From positions 1 to 7,732 of the forward strand of contig JAQUTM010000108.1 of the NCBI GenBank assembly GCA_028694405.1: a DNA stretch of 7,732 nt. Reading direction: 5' to 3'. This DNA comes from Oscillospiraceae bacterium (GTDB taxonomy: Bacteria; Bacillota; Clostridia; Oscillospirales; Ruminococcaceae). The notes beneath the pieces were generated by a model. That model worked only from the letters and a program-made list of their open reading frames with translations, was not told the origin of the DNA and did not search any database. Shown here one piece after another: positions 1-6,472 of this stretch (its first letter is position 1; the number at the start of each line of letters is the position of its first letter). The position numbers were made by a program, and so were the translations under genes.

Positions 1-18
1 AATTCAGCCGCAGAAATT
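1..18 (+). CRISPR. Truncated spacer S0 (3' part)
   Basis: These 18 bases precede the first visible repeat. They carry no repeat sequence and are shorter than a spacer, so the natural reading is the 3' portion of a 32-bp spacer cut by the window edge. They could instead be the last bases of a leader, but 18 bases cannot decide this. Confidence 0.7.
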
Positions 19-23
19 GTTAA

Positions 24-38
24 CTGCCGCACAGGCAG
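24..38 (+). other. Cas6f (Csy4) hairpin of the repeat, shown for R1
   Basis: Repeat bases 6-20 read CTGCC GCACA GGCAG, a perfect 5-bp stem around a five-base loop. In characterised I-F systems Cas6f binds this hairpin in the major groove and cuts at its 3' base, here after position 38, leaving CTTAGAAA as the crRNA 5' handle. The well-studied Pseudomonas hairpin has the same stem and a GUAUA loop; the loop here is GCACA. The hairpin is identical in all 129 repeats. Confidence 0.9.
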
Positions 39-286
39 CTTAGAAAAGTCGTTAACGTTTCAAGCTCTCCGGCACAAAGTTAACTGCCGCACAGGCAGCT
101 TAGAAATTTAGAGCCTTTAAAGTCTGTATTCATCGGAAGTTAACTGCCGCACAGGCAGCTTAGAAAAAAAAATGTTTTCAAAGTGATTGCTCAACTACGT
201 TAACTGCCGCACAGGCAGCTTAGAAACGTTGAAATGCTCACAGAGCCAGCGGTAACAAGTTAACTGCCGCACAGGCAGCTTAGAAA

Positions 287-318
287 TGTTTGCTTACTAT
301 ACCAAAGGTCTAAATCAT
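287..318 (+). other. Spacer S5, overlaps S6 and shows its PAM
   Basis: The last 15 bases (304-318, AAAGGTCTAAATCAT) equal the first 15 of S6. The two bases just before them, at 302-303, are CC, which is where the I-F PAM of the S6 protospacer should lie. S5 therefore comes from the same strand of the same target, 17 bp upstream of S6. Confidence 0.93.
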
Positions 319-346
319 GTTAACTGCCGCACAGGCAGCTTAGAAA

Positions 347-378
347 AAAGGTCTAAATCATTTAAGTTACTTAACTGT
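347..378 (+). other. Spacer S6, overlaps S5
   Basis: Its first 15 bases (347-361) repeat the end of S5 exactly, and the remainder extends the target downstream. It ends in TTAACTGT, so by chance it carries TTAACTG (repeat bases 2-8) next to the true repeat; the repeat boundary stays clear from the strict period. Confidence 0.93.
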
Positions 379-586
379 GTTAACTGCCGCACAGGCAGCT
401 TAGAAACAGTGAAATCGTCTGACGCTATCAATTCATCAGTTAACTGCCGCACAGGCAGCTTAGAAAATATTCTCGCGCATATAGCGGGATTTGGGATGGT
501 TAACTGCCGCACAGGCAGCTTAGAAAGATTGAGTTAAAATGATAAAAAAGGAGTTTTGGTTAACTGCCGCACAGGCAGCTTAGAAA

Positions 587-618
587 GTAAAATCCGATAG
601 GCCTAGAAATGACCGGCT
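587..618 (+). other. Spacer S10, probable homologous overlap with S24
   Basis: Its first 17 bases match the last 17 of S24 at 14 positions. In S24 the matched stretch is preceded by CC. Both are open in frame 1, reading VKSD here and VRSD in S24, so a conservative K/R change accounts for one difference. This is suggestive, not proven. Confidence 0.5.
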
Positions 619-646
619 GTTAACTGCCGCACAGGCAGCTTAGAAA

Positions 647-679
647 GTAATCCCCCACAGCTTGTTTTGTTCTTTAAAT
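647..679 (+). other. Spacer S11, 33 bp, family A copy 1
   Basis: This spacer begins GTAATCCCCCACAGC and ends TTTAAAT. An identical 33-bp copy is S15 and a 32-bp copy lacking the last T is S23. On the reverse strand one frame is open and reads FKEQNKLWGIT, which would fit a protein-coding target, though this is inference from one short frame. Confidence 0.95.
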
Positions 680-767
680 GTTAACTGCCGCACAGGCAGC
701 TTAGAAATCAAAAATGTCTGGCACTTTCTCTTCTTCGAGGTTAACTGCCGCACAGGCAGCTTAGAAA

Positions 768-799
768 ATATCCATTTCGATAAGTATATCGCGTACAAC
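768..799 (+). other. Spacer S13, family B copy 1
   Basis: The spacer begins ATATCCATTTCGATAAG and is identical to the next spacer, S14. S48 matches from base 2 onward. Read from base 3 it is open as IHFDKYIAYN; the reverse strand is also open (VVRDILIEMD), so the target strand is undecided. It contains a small inverted repeat, CGATA-AGTA-TATCG. Confidence 0.95.
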
Positions 800-827
800 G
801 TTAACTGCCGCACAGGCAGCTTAGAAA

Positions 828-859
828 ATATCCATTTCGATAAGTATATCGCGTACAAC
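828..859 (+). other. Spacer S14, family B copy 2 (tandem duplicate of S13)
   Basis: It is identical to S13, so one 60-bp repeat-spacer unit is present twice in tandem. Recombination between repeats or two acquisitions of the same protospacer would both explain it. Confidence 0.95.
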
Positions 860-887
860 GTTAACTGCCGCACAGGCAGCTTAGAAA

Positions 888-920
888 GTAATCCCCCACA
901 GCTTGTTTTGTTCTTTAAAT
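888..920 (+). other. Spacer S15, 33 bp, family A copy 2
   Basis: It is identical to S11 over all 33 bases. Between the two copies lie S12 and the duplicated S13/S14. Confidence 0.95.
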
Positions 921-1368
921 GTTAACTGCCGCACAGGCAGCTTAGAAATTTCACCCACACGGACTTCAAAAAAAATGAGTGTTAACTGCCGCACAGGCAG
1001 CTTAGAAATACACGAAAAAATATCCGATGTCATCTGCGGCGTTAACTGCCGCACAGGCAGCTTAGAAAAACGGCCCTGCACACGGGAAAGGCAATTATGC
1101 GTTAACTGCCGCACAGGCAGCTTAGAAAAATCATCATACTTATCGTGATTGTCAAAATCTGTTAACTGCCGCACAGGCAGCTTAGAAAGTCTGTTCCTCT
1201 TCTGGAGCGGGCGGGGTAATGTTAACTGCCGCACAGGCAGCTTAGAAAATAAACTGTTCTGCACCTCAATAAGAGATGCGGTTAACTGCCGCACAGGCAG
1301 CTTAGAAACCGAGTTGAAGATGACTTGCAGATTGGCGATAGTTAACTGCCGCACAGGCAGCTTAGAAA

Positions 1369-1400
1369 GTAATCCCCCACAGCTTGTTTTGTTCTTTAAA
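1369..1400 (+). other. Spacer S23, 32 bp, family A copy 3
   Basis: It is identical to the first 32 bases of S11 and S15 but lacks their final T, as if the same protospacer had been captured from the same PAM end with a different 3' cut. This argues for a separate acquisition over copying of an S11 or S15 unit. Confidence 0.93.
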
Positions 1401-1428
1401 GTTAACTGCCGCACAGGCAGCTTAGAAA

Positions 1429-1460
1429 GTGCAAAAACAAACCGTAAGATCCGATGGGCA
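1429..1460 (+). other. Spacer S24, probable homologous overlap with S10
   Basis: Bases 1444-1460 match the start of S10 at 14 of 17 positions, and 1442-1443 are CC. Frame 1 is open (VQKQTVRSDG). The two spacers are not neighbours, so if the relationship is real it reflects related invaders met at different times. Confidence 0.5.
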
Positions 1461-2868
1461 GTTAACTGCCGCACAGGCAGCTTAGAAATTTCATATACAG
1501 TGGTTCCGTTTGCGTACGTTGTTAACTGCCGCACAGGCAGCTTAGAAAAATTAAAGCAAGATTTTGAAGTGCACCAGAATGTTAACTGCCGCACAGGCAG
1601 CTTAGAAATTTTACGGTAGCTATCTCGCAAAAAATCACGTGTTAACTGCCGCACAGGCAGCTTAGAAATCCGCTTATTTTTATTTCTTTATCTTCAAGTT
1701 GTTAACTGCCGCACAGGCAGCTTAGAAATGAACCACAGAAACTTTTGAAACAGCAGGTATGTTAACTGCCGCACAGGCAGCTTAGAAATTGCGTAGAAGC
1801 GTCTGACGGCACTCCGTTCAGTTAACTGCCGCACAGGCAGCTTAGAAATCCAACTTGTGCATTATTCTTTTTTGAACGCCGTTAACTGCCGCACAGGCAG
1901 CTTAGAAATGTGCCGTCTGTCAGCGTTCAAAGTGCAGTATGTTAACTGCCGCACAGGCAGCTTAGAAATGTAATATATCATTTGGCTTAACAAATTCGAT
2001 GTTAACTGCCGCACAGGCAGCTTAGAAAAAAGTTTTCAAAGTTTCTATTAACTGAGGGGAGTTAACTGCCGCACAGGCAGCTTAGAAATGTTCCAATCGA
2101 ATAGCCAAACTCATAAGCGCGTTAACTGCCGCACAGGCAGCTTAGAAAAGTGCATCAAACTGATGTTGTGACAGCTTCACGTTAACTGCCGCACAGGCAG
2201 CTTAGAAATCGATGGAAAACCGGAACGCTACAGCCGGTCTGTTAACTGCCGCACAGGCAGCTTAGAAAGTTTCGCGAACATCAAGATCGCTTTTGAGAAT
2301 GTTAACTGCCGCACAGGCAGCTTAGAAAAAGAGCTAAACCTTGTATCTTATTCCAAGCTCGTTAACTGCCGCACAGGCAGCTTAGAAATTATGACACTTT
2401 TTTGAGGGGTGAAACGTTGCGTTAACTGCCGCACAGGCAGCTTAGAAAAAAGGGTAAATCATGGGAGGTTCAGTATTCTTGTTAACTGCCGCACAGGCAG
2501 CTTAGAAAAACGAATTACCTCGCTGGTGTAAAACGAAGGGGTTAACTGCCGCACAGGCAGCTTAGAAAGGTGATCTTAAGACCTTCTGTCACGGATTTAC
2601 GTTAACTGCCGCACAGGCAGCTTAGAAACTTTTCTTCATCCGGCTCCGGCGATAAGTTCAGTTAACTGCCGCACAGGCAGCTTAGAAATTATATTACGAG
2701 ACTGGTGAGTTAGAAGGGCCGTTAACTGCCGCACAGGCAGCTTAGAAAGATATTCAGGCGTTTATTTTCTTCTAAGACAGGTTAACTGCCGCACAGGCAG
2801 CTTAGAAAATTCTTCGTTTCGTCCTGCAACCATGTTGCGTGTTAACTGCCGCACAGGCAGCTTAGAAA

Positions 2869-2900
2869 GTATCCATTTCGATAAGTATATCGCGTACAAC
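2869..2900 (+). other. Spacer S48, family B variant
   Basis: It matches S13 and S14 at bases 2-32 but starts with G where they start with A. The variant base sits next to the PAM. It lies 34 spacers away from S14, on the presumed older side. Confidence 0.94.
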
Positions 2901-2988
2901 GTTAACTGCCGCACAGGCAGCTTAGAAATTCCCGTTCGGCATCAGTGTGCTACCGTAAAAGTTAACTGCCGCACAGGCAGCTTAGAAA

Positions 2989-3020
2989 TATCGGCAAACA
3001 TCGGTATATACGACCCCGTC
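2989..3020 (+). other. Spacer S50, converges with S52 on one locus
   Basis: Its last 14 bases (3007-3020) match the reverse complement of the end of S52 at 12 of 14 positions. Read from base 3 it gives SANIGIYDPV, and reverse-complement S52 gives YDPIANTYTD, so the shared peptide YDP(V/I) joins them in frame. It would target the strand opposite to S52 and S53. Confidence 0.7.
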
Positions 3021-3109
3021 GTTAACTGCCGCACAGGCAGCTTAGAAATCTGCACTAAGCGGAAACGATAGTACCCCGTTAGTTAACTGCCGCACAGGCA
3101 GCTTAGAAA

Positions 3110-3141
3110 GTCCGTGTAGGTATTAGCGATGGGGTCGTAGA
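3110..3141 (+). other. Spacer S52, central tile of a three-spacer target
   Basis: The first 14 bases match the last 14 of S53 with one mismatch, and the two bases before the match in S53 are CC. Its other end overlaps S50 in reverse complement. The reverse strand is open, reading YDPIANTYTD, and links the other two spacers in one frame. Confidence 0.85.
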
Positions 3142-3169
3142 GTTAACTGCCGCACAGGCAGCTTAGAAA

Positions 3170-3201
3170 TTTCCCGTGTGCCGGGCCGTCGGTGTAGGTA
3201 T
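3170..3201 (+). other. Spacer S53, overlaps S52 and shows its PAM
   Basis: Bases 3188-3201 (GTCGGTGTAGGTAT) match the start of S52 at 13 of 14 positions, preceded by GCC at 3185-3187. The reverse strand reads TYTDGPAHGK, continuing the S52 peptide in frame. It is one of the most G+C-rich spacers in the window. Confidence 0.85.
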
Positions 3202-3589
3202 GTTAACTGCCGCACAGGCAGCTTAGAAATAATGGCAAGGTGATGTTTGCACCGCGTAACTGTTAACTGCCGCACAGGCAGCTTAGAAAACCCGTCTCCG
3301 CTGCCGTTGCGATTAAATCGCGTTAACTGCCGCACAGGCAGCTTAGAAACATCTTCGCGGTAATACGTTTCGCTTGCTTTGGTTAACTGCCGCACAGGCA
3401 GCTTAGAAAGTCAGTTTTCATTAGAAAAGTGTTCTCTGCGAGTTAACTGCCGCACAGGCAGCTTAGAAAATTAACTTGTAATCTTGGCGTTACAAATACT
3501 TGTTAACTGCCGCACAGGCAGCTTAGAAATTTTTTTTATATTTGTTTTTATCTTACCGGTTGTTAACTGCCGCACAGGCAGCTTAGAAA

Positions 3590-3621
3590 TTGAGGAAATA
3601 AATAAATGAAAAAAAAGAAAA
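3590..3621 (+). other. Spacer S60, apparently taken from a translation start
   Basis: It reads TTGAGG, then an A/T-rich stretch, then ATG followed by lysine-rich codons (M-K-K-K-K). This resembles a ribosome binding site and the basic start of a protein in the source genome. Chance in an A-rich spacer cannot be excluded. Confidence 0.45.
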
Positions 3622-3709
3622 GTTAACTGCCGCACAGGCAGCTTAGAAATTTTTGGCTTGAGTCTAACGTTTGGGATTACAGTTAACTGCCGCACAGGCA
3701 GCTTAGAAA

Positions 3710-3741
3710 ATTAAGCCTTTCGTAATAAGCTTTAATGCGGT
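3710..3741 (+). other. Spacer S62, probably abuts the S63/S88 locus
   Basis: Its first eight bases, ATTAAGCC, equal the last eight of S88, where they are preceded by CC. The reverse strand is open and joins the S88 frame to give RIKAYYERLNGNVYISF. The overlap is short, but S62 also sits next to S63, the homologue of S88. Confidence 0.55.
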
Positions 3742-3769
3742 GTTAACTGCCGCACAGGCAGCTTAGAAA

Positions 3770-3801
3770 GAAAAACTTACATAAACATTGCCGTTAAGAC
3801 G
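3770..3801 (+). other. Spacer S63, diverged homologue of S88
   Basis: S63 bases 1-31 match S88 bases 2-32 at 26 of 31 positions. On the reverse strand S63 reads RLNGNVYVSF and S88 reads LNGNVYISF. Four of the five differences fall at codon third positions; the fifth changes V to I. The target is therefore probably a conserved gene read on the strand opposite to the spacer. Confidence 0.82.
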
Positions 3802-5030
3802 GTTAACTGCCGCACAGGCAGCTTAGAAACTCAAGTCCCAAAGGCGGCAGAAACTTAAAAAGTTAACTGCCGCACAGGCAGCTTAGAAATTCTTGCGGGT
3901 TACCTGACACGAACTGAAGCGGTTAACTGCCGCACAGGCAGCTTAGAAATAATTATCACGTCTGCCAGCTCCGACGGGATAGTTAACTGCCGCACAGGCA
4001 GCTTAGAAATTTAATTCGGCAAAAAATGGTAAGTCTATCTCGTTAACTGCCGCACAGGCAGCTTAGAAATTGACTCGCTAAAAACTTCTATTGATTTATT
4101 CGTTAACTGCCGCACAGGCAGCTTAGAAATATTTCGGGTTTTTCCGCTACTTTTTTCAAAAGTTAACTGCCGCACAGGCAGCTTAGAAAAAGGCTCGTAA
4201 TTCGCGGCGATTTCATTACTGGTTAACTGCCGCACAGGCAGCTTAGAAACGCTCGTAGGCTGGACAGAAATAGTTTTTGACGTTAACTGCCGCACAGGCA
4301 GCTTAGAAACGATACAGCTGCTAGTCTTATACCGGAATCAAGTTAACTGCCGCACAGGCAGCTTAGAAAATCGGTATCACACCGTTAACAACAAATGGTC
4401 TGTTAACTGCCGCACAGGCAGCTTAGAAATAACAGTTATTGATTTTGATGTCATAACGCCAGTTAACTGCCGCACAGGCAGCTTAGAAATCGGAATATTA
4501 TAAAATTTCGTTTGTTGGAGGGTTAACTGCCGCACAGGCAGCTTAGAAACGAAAGAATCAGCCTGTGCATCATTTTTAGGCGTTAACTGCCGCACAGGCA
4601 GCTTAGAAAATATTATTACTCCTTTAAGTTAAAAATTGTGTGTTAACTGCCGCACAGGCAGCTTAGAAACGGAACAGCCCAATTATCTACAGCTGTTTTT
4701 GGTTAACTGCCGCACAGGCAGCTTAGAAATGACGTGCTCCCATATAGCGAAAATTCTGTTAGTTAACTGCCGCACAGGCAGCTTAGAAATACTGTTTGGA
4801 CGGGGGACGAAAATAGTAAATGTTAACTGCCGCACAGGCAGCTTAGAAAATTTAAGTCTTGGATTATCTAATTTATTAGTTTGTTAACTGCCGCACAGGC
4901 AGCTTAGAAACGGCAGCGTCGGCATCTGTCTGATCGGTGACTGTTAACTGCCGCACAGGCAGCTTAGAAAAGTGGTTCTATTTCAGCAATTTTCCATTTA
5001 AGGTTAACTGCCGCACAGGCAGCTTAGAAA

Positions 5031-5062
5031 CGGTATCAATAAAAACCGCTGGCACATTCGGA
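5031..5062 (+). other. Spacer S84, diverged homologue of S89
   Basis: S84 bases 2-32 align with S89 bases 1-31 with six differences, all spaced by multiples of three. In the implied frame it encodes VSIKTAGTFG. The one-base offset means the two protospacers start at adjacent positions in their targets. Confidence 0.85.
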
Positions 5063-5090
5063 GTTAACTGCCGCACAGGCAGCTTAGAAA

Positions 5091-5122
5091 AAAATCCGCC
5101 TCGAAAGCGGCGTTGTCGGTTC
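5091..5122 (+). other. Spacer S85, opposite-strand homologue of S95
   Basis: Its reverse complement aligns to S95 at 26 of 30 positions, including 15 exact bases (5097-5111 here). In the shared frame the reverse complement encodes TDNAAFEADF. The spacer would therefore target the other strand of homologous DNA. Confidence 0.8.
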
Positions 5123-5270
5123 GTTAACTGCCGCACAGGCAGCTTAGAAAATTATCCAGTCTTCACAGTTAGGGTTAGAACCGTTAACTGCCGCACAGGC
5201 AGCTTAGAAATCAATCTAATTTTAGAGGCCGTGGAGGGCCGTGTTAACTGCCGCACAGGCAGCTTAGAAA

Positions 5271-5302
5271 TGAAAAGCTTATATAAACATTACCATTAAG
5301 CC
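5271..5302 (+). other. Spacer S88, diverged homologue of S63
   Basis: It aligns to S63 shifted by one base, with 26 of 31 identical. Bases 5293-5294 are CC and are followed by ATTAAGCC, the start of S62. The product of the target gene is not recognisable from nine residues. Confidence 0.82.
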
Positions 5303-5330
5303 GTTAACTGCCGCACAGGCAGCTTAGAAA

Positions 5331-5362
5331 CGTATCTATGAAAACAGCTGGAACATTTGGAT
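5331..5362 (+). other. Spacer S89, diverged homologue of S84
   Basis: In the same frame it encodes VSMKTAGTFG, one residue different (I to M) from S84 despite six base differences. This pattern is what two related genes under protein-level constraint would leave. The protein family is not recognisable. Confidence 0.85.
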
Positions 5363-5450
5363 GTTAACTGCCGCACAGGCAGCTTAGAAAAATAATGAAC
5401 GAATTAACAGTAACAATTATCCGTTAACTGCCGCACAGGCAGCTTAGAAA

Positions 5451-5482
5451 TAGACAAGAGCAGCCGTTTCGATAGAATGAAA
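5451..5482 (+). other. Spacer S91, duplicated as S109 and homologous to S96
   Basis: It is identical to S109 and differs from S96 at six of 32 positions. Read from base 3 it encodes DKSSRFDRMK. The three spacers share the same start and frame, so the same protospacer position was used in related targets. Confidence 0.93.
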
Positions 5483-5690
5483 GTTAACTGCCGCACAGGC
5501 AGCTTAGAAATGAAAAGTGGAAGTTTTTGATTAACGCGCCGTGTTAACTGCCGCACAGGCAGCTTAGAAAAACAATAATAATTAAGGGTGAAGATGACGA
5601 ATGTTAACTGCCGCACAGGCAGCTTAGAAAGGAGAACTCTCAGGATATGCGAGTATCTGAAAGTTAACTGCCGCACAGGCAGCTTAGAAA

Positions 5691-5722
5691 GAGAACAGAC
5701 CAAGCCGCTTTCGAGGCGAATT
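5691..5722 (+). other. Spacer S95, opposite-strand homologue of S85
   Basis: Bases 5704-5718 equal the reverse complement of 5097-5111 in S85. The shared frame encodes TDQAAFEAN, against TDNAAFEAD in S85, with Q/N and N/D as conservative changes. Confidence 0.8.
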
Positions 5723-5750
5723 GTTAACTGCCGCACAGGCAGCTTAGAAA

Positions 5751-5782
5751 TAGAAAAAGACAGCCGCTTTGATAGAATGAAA
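5751..5782 (+). other. Spacer S96, diverged homologue of S91/S109
   Basis: Read from base 3 it encodes EKDSRFDRMK, against DKSSRFDRMK in S91. Four of the six base differences are at codon third positions, and the last seven residues are identical. Confidence 0.88.
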
Positions 5783-6290
5783 GTTAACTGCCGCACAGGC
5801 AGCTTAGAAATTGAGAATCTTCCTGCCATTCTTGAATATCACGTTAACTGCCGCACAGGCAGCTTAGAAACCAGTATTTCACAACACAAGCACAATTTGC
5901 AGGTTAACTGCCGCACAGGCAGCTTAGAAAATCTTTTTTTGAGACGATTTTTTGAGAAACCGGTTAACTGCCGCACAGGCAGCTTAGAAACGATGCTATA
6001 GACACTGCTATAAATGCCATTCGTTAACTGCCGCACAGGCAGCTTAGAAACAACGCTAATCCTTCTATTTTATTCCACACTCGTTAACTGCCGCACAGGC
6101 AGCTTAGAAAAAACCACATTATCAATGGTTTTCACAAAATCCGTTAACTGCCGCACAGGCAGCTTAGAAATCTGTGTTCTTCCAGAGCTTCCGACAGCTC
6201 CGGTTAACTGCCGCACAGGCAGCTTAGAAAAGGCCGCCAGCGTTATCGACAAACACAACATCGTTAACTGCCGCACAGGCAGCTTAGAAA

Positions 6291-6322
6291 TCAAACCAAA
6301 AAGCCATCGGAGTTGACATTGG
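6291..6322 (+). other. Spacer S105, duplicated as S108
   Basis: It begins TCAAACCAAAAAGCC and ends GACATTGG, and is repeated exactly at 6473-6504. Frame 1 is open (SNQKAIGVDI), consistent with a coding target on this strand. Confidence 0.93.
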
Positions 6323-6350
6323 GTTAACTGCCGCACAGGCAGCTTAGAAA

Positions 6351-6384
6351 TTACATTCACCGCAAGTTTCGGGCAGATTTTTGT
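6351..6384 (+). other. Spacer S106, the only 34-bp spacer
   Basis: Both flanking repeats are intact, so the two extra bases belong to the spacer. It is the longest spacer in the window and lies between the duplicate spacers S105 and S108. Its crRNA would be two bases longer than standard. Confidence 0.95.
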
Positions 6385-6440
6385 GTTAACTGCCGCACAG
6401 GCAGCTTAGAAATGACAACGTCGTAAACTTCGTTATAACA

Positions 6441-6454
6441 GGCAGTTAACTGCC
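6441..6454 (+). other. Perfect palindrome across the S107/R108 junction
   Basis: S107 ends in GGCA and R108 begins GTTAACTGCC, making the 14-bp palindrome GGCAGTTAACTGCC. In RNA it could fold as a GGCAG/CUGCC stem with a UUAA loop, using the same CUGCC that forms the Cas6f hairpin of R108. The palindrome is plain in the sequence; an effect on processing is inference. Confidence 0.8.
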
Positions 6455-6472
6455 GCACAGGCAGCTTAGAAA

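Larger units (their letters stand above)
19..646 (+). repeat. Array block 1: repeats R1-R11
   Basis: Repeat Rn starts at 19 + 60(n-1) for n = 1-11, and each is followed by a 32-bp spacer (S1-S10). The block is closed by the 33-bp spacer S11 (647-679), which shifts the phase by one base. S5 and S6 overlap in sequence. S1 contains an internal GTTAAC. No spacer in S1-S10 recurs exactly elsewhere in the window. Confidence 0.97.
680..887 (+). repeat. Array block 2: repeats R12-R15
   Basis: Repeats start at 680, 740, 800 and 860. Spacers S12 (708-739), S13 (768-799) and S14 (828-859) are 32 bp; S13 and S14 are identical neighbours. The block is flanked on both sides by copies of the same 33-bp spacer, S11 and S15 (888-920). 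Confidence 0.97.
921..3048 (+). repeat. Array block 3: repeats R16-R51
   Basis: Repeat Rn starts at 921 + 60(n-16) for n = 16-51, with 32-bp spacers S16-S50. It ends before the 33-bp spacer S51 (3049-3081). It contains S23, a 32-bp version of S11, and S48, a one-base variant of S13. The other spacers of this block have no exact repeat in the window. Confidence 0.97.
3082..4849 (+). repeat. Array block 4: repeats R52-R81
   Basis: Repeat Rn starts at 3082 + 60(n-52) for n = 52-81, with 32-bp spacers S52-S80, closed by the 33-bp spacer S81 (4850-4882). S52 and S53 overlap in sequence. S63 is a diverged homologue of S88, and S62 probably abuts the same locus. S52-S56 look richer in G and C than most neighbours, suggesting a different source genome. 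Confidence 0.97.
4883..6350 (+). repeat. Array block 5: repeats R82-R106
   Basis: Repeat Rn starts at 4883 + 60(n-82) for n = 82-106, with 32-bp spacers S82-S105, closed by the single 34-bp spacer S106 (6351-6384). This block is rich in spacers that are diverged versions of others: S84/S89, S85/S95, S88/S63 and S91/S96. Confidence 0.97.

Noticed and set aside
167..2060. S3 and S34 share GTTTTCAAAGT
   Set aside because: An 11-base, low-complexity match with no similarity outside it; one or two such matches are expected by chance.
2209..2240. S37 ends AGCCGGTCT, close to the start of reverse-complement S10
   Set aside because: Eight matching bases at the ends, with no supporting frame or array adjacency, are compatible with chance.
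1609..2960. The first 12 bases of S27 equal the reverse complement of the last 12 of S49; both translate to FYGSxL
   Set aside because: The other 20 bases do not align, and one 12-base match among 128 spacers on either strand is not far from chance. It could be a distant homologue, but support is too thin.
3290..3321. Inverted repeats inside spacers, such as GCGATT-A-AATCGC in S55, TTGTAA...TTACAA in S58 and ACTCT-CTCA-AGAGT in S115
   Set aside because: They are short, occur once each, and most likely reflect sequence in the source genomes, not function in the array. None has the T-run expected of a terminator.
4850..5002. S83 ends CC then ATTTAAG, the first seven bases of S81
   Set aside because: It has the same form as the real overlaps, but seven bases after some CC are expected about once by chance among this many comparisons.
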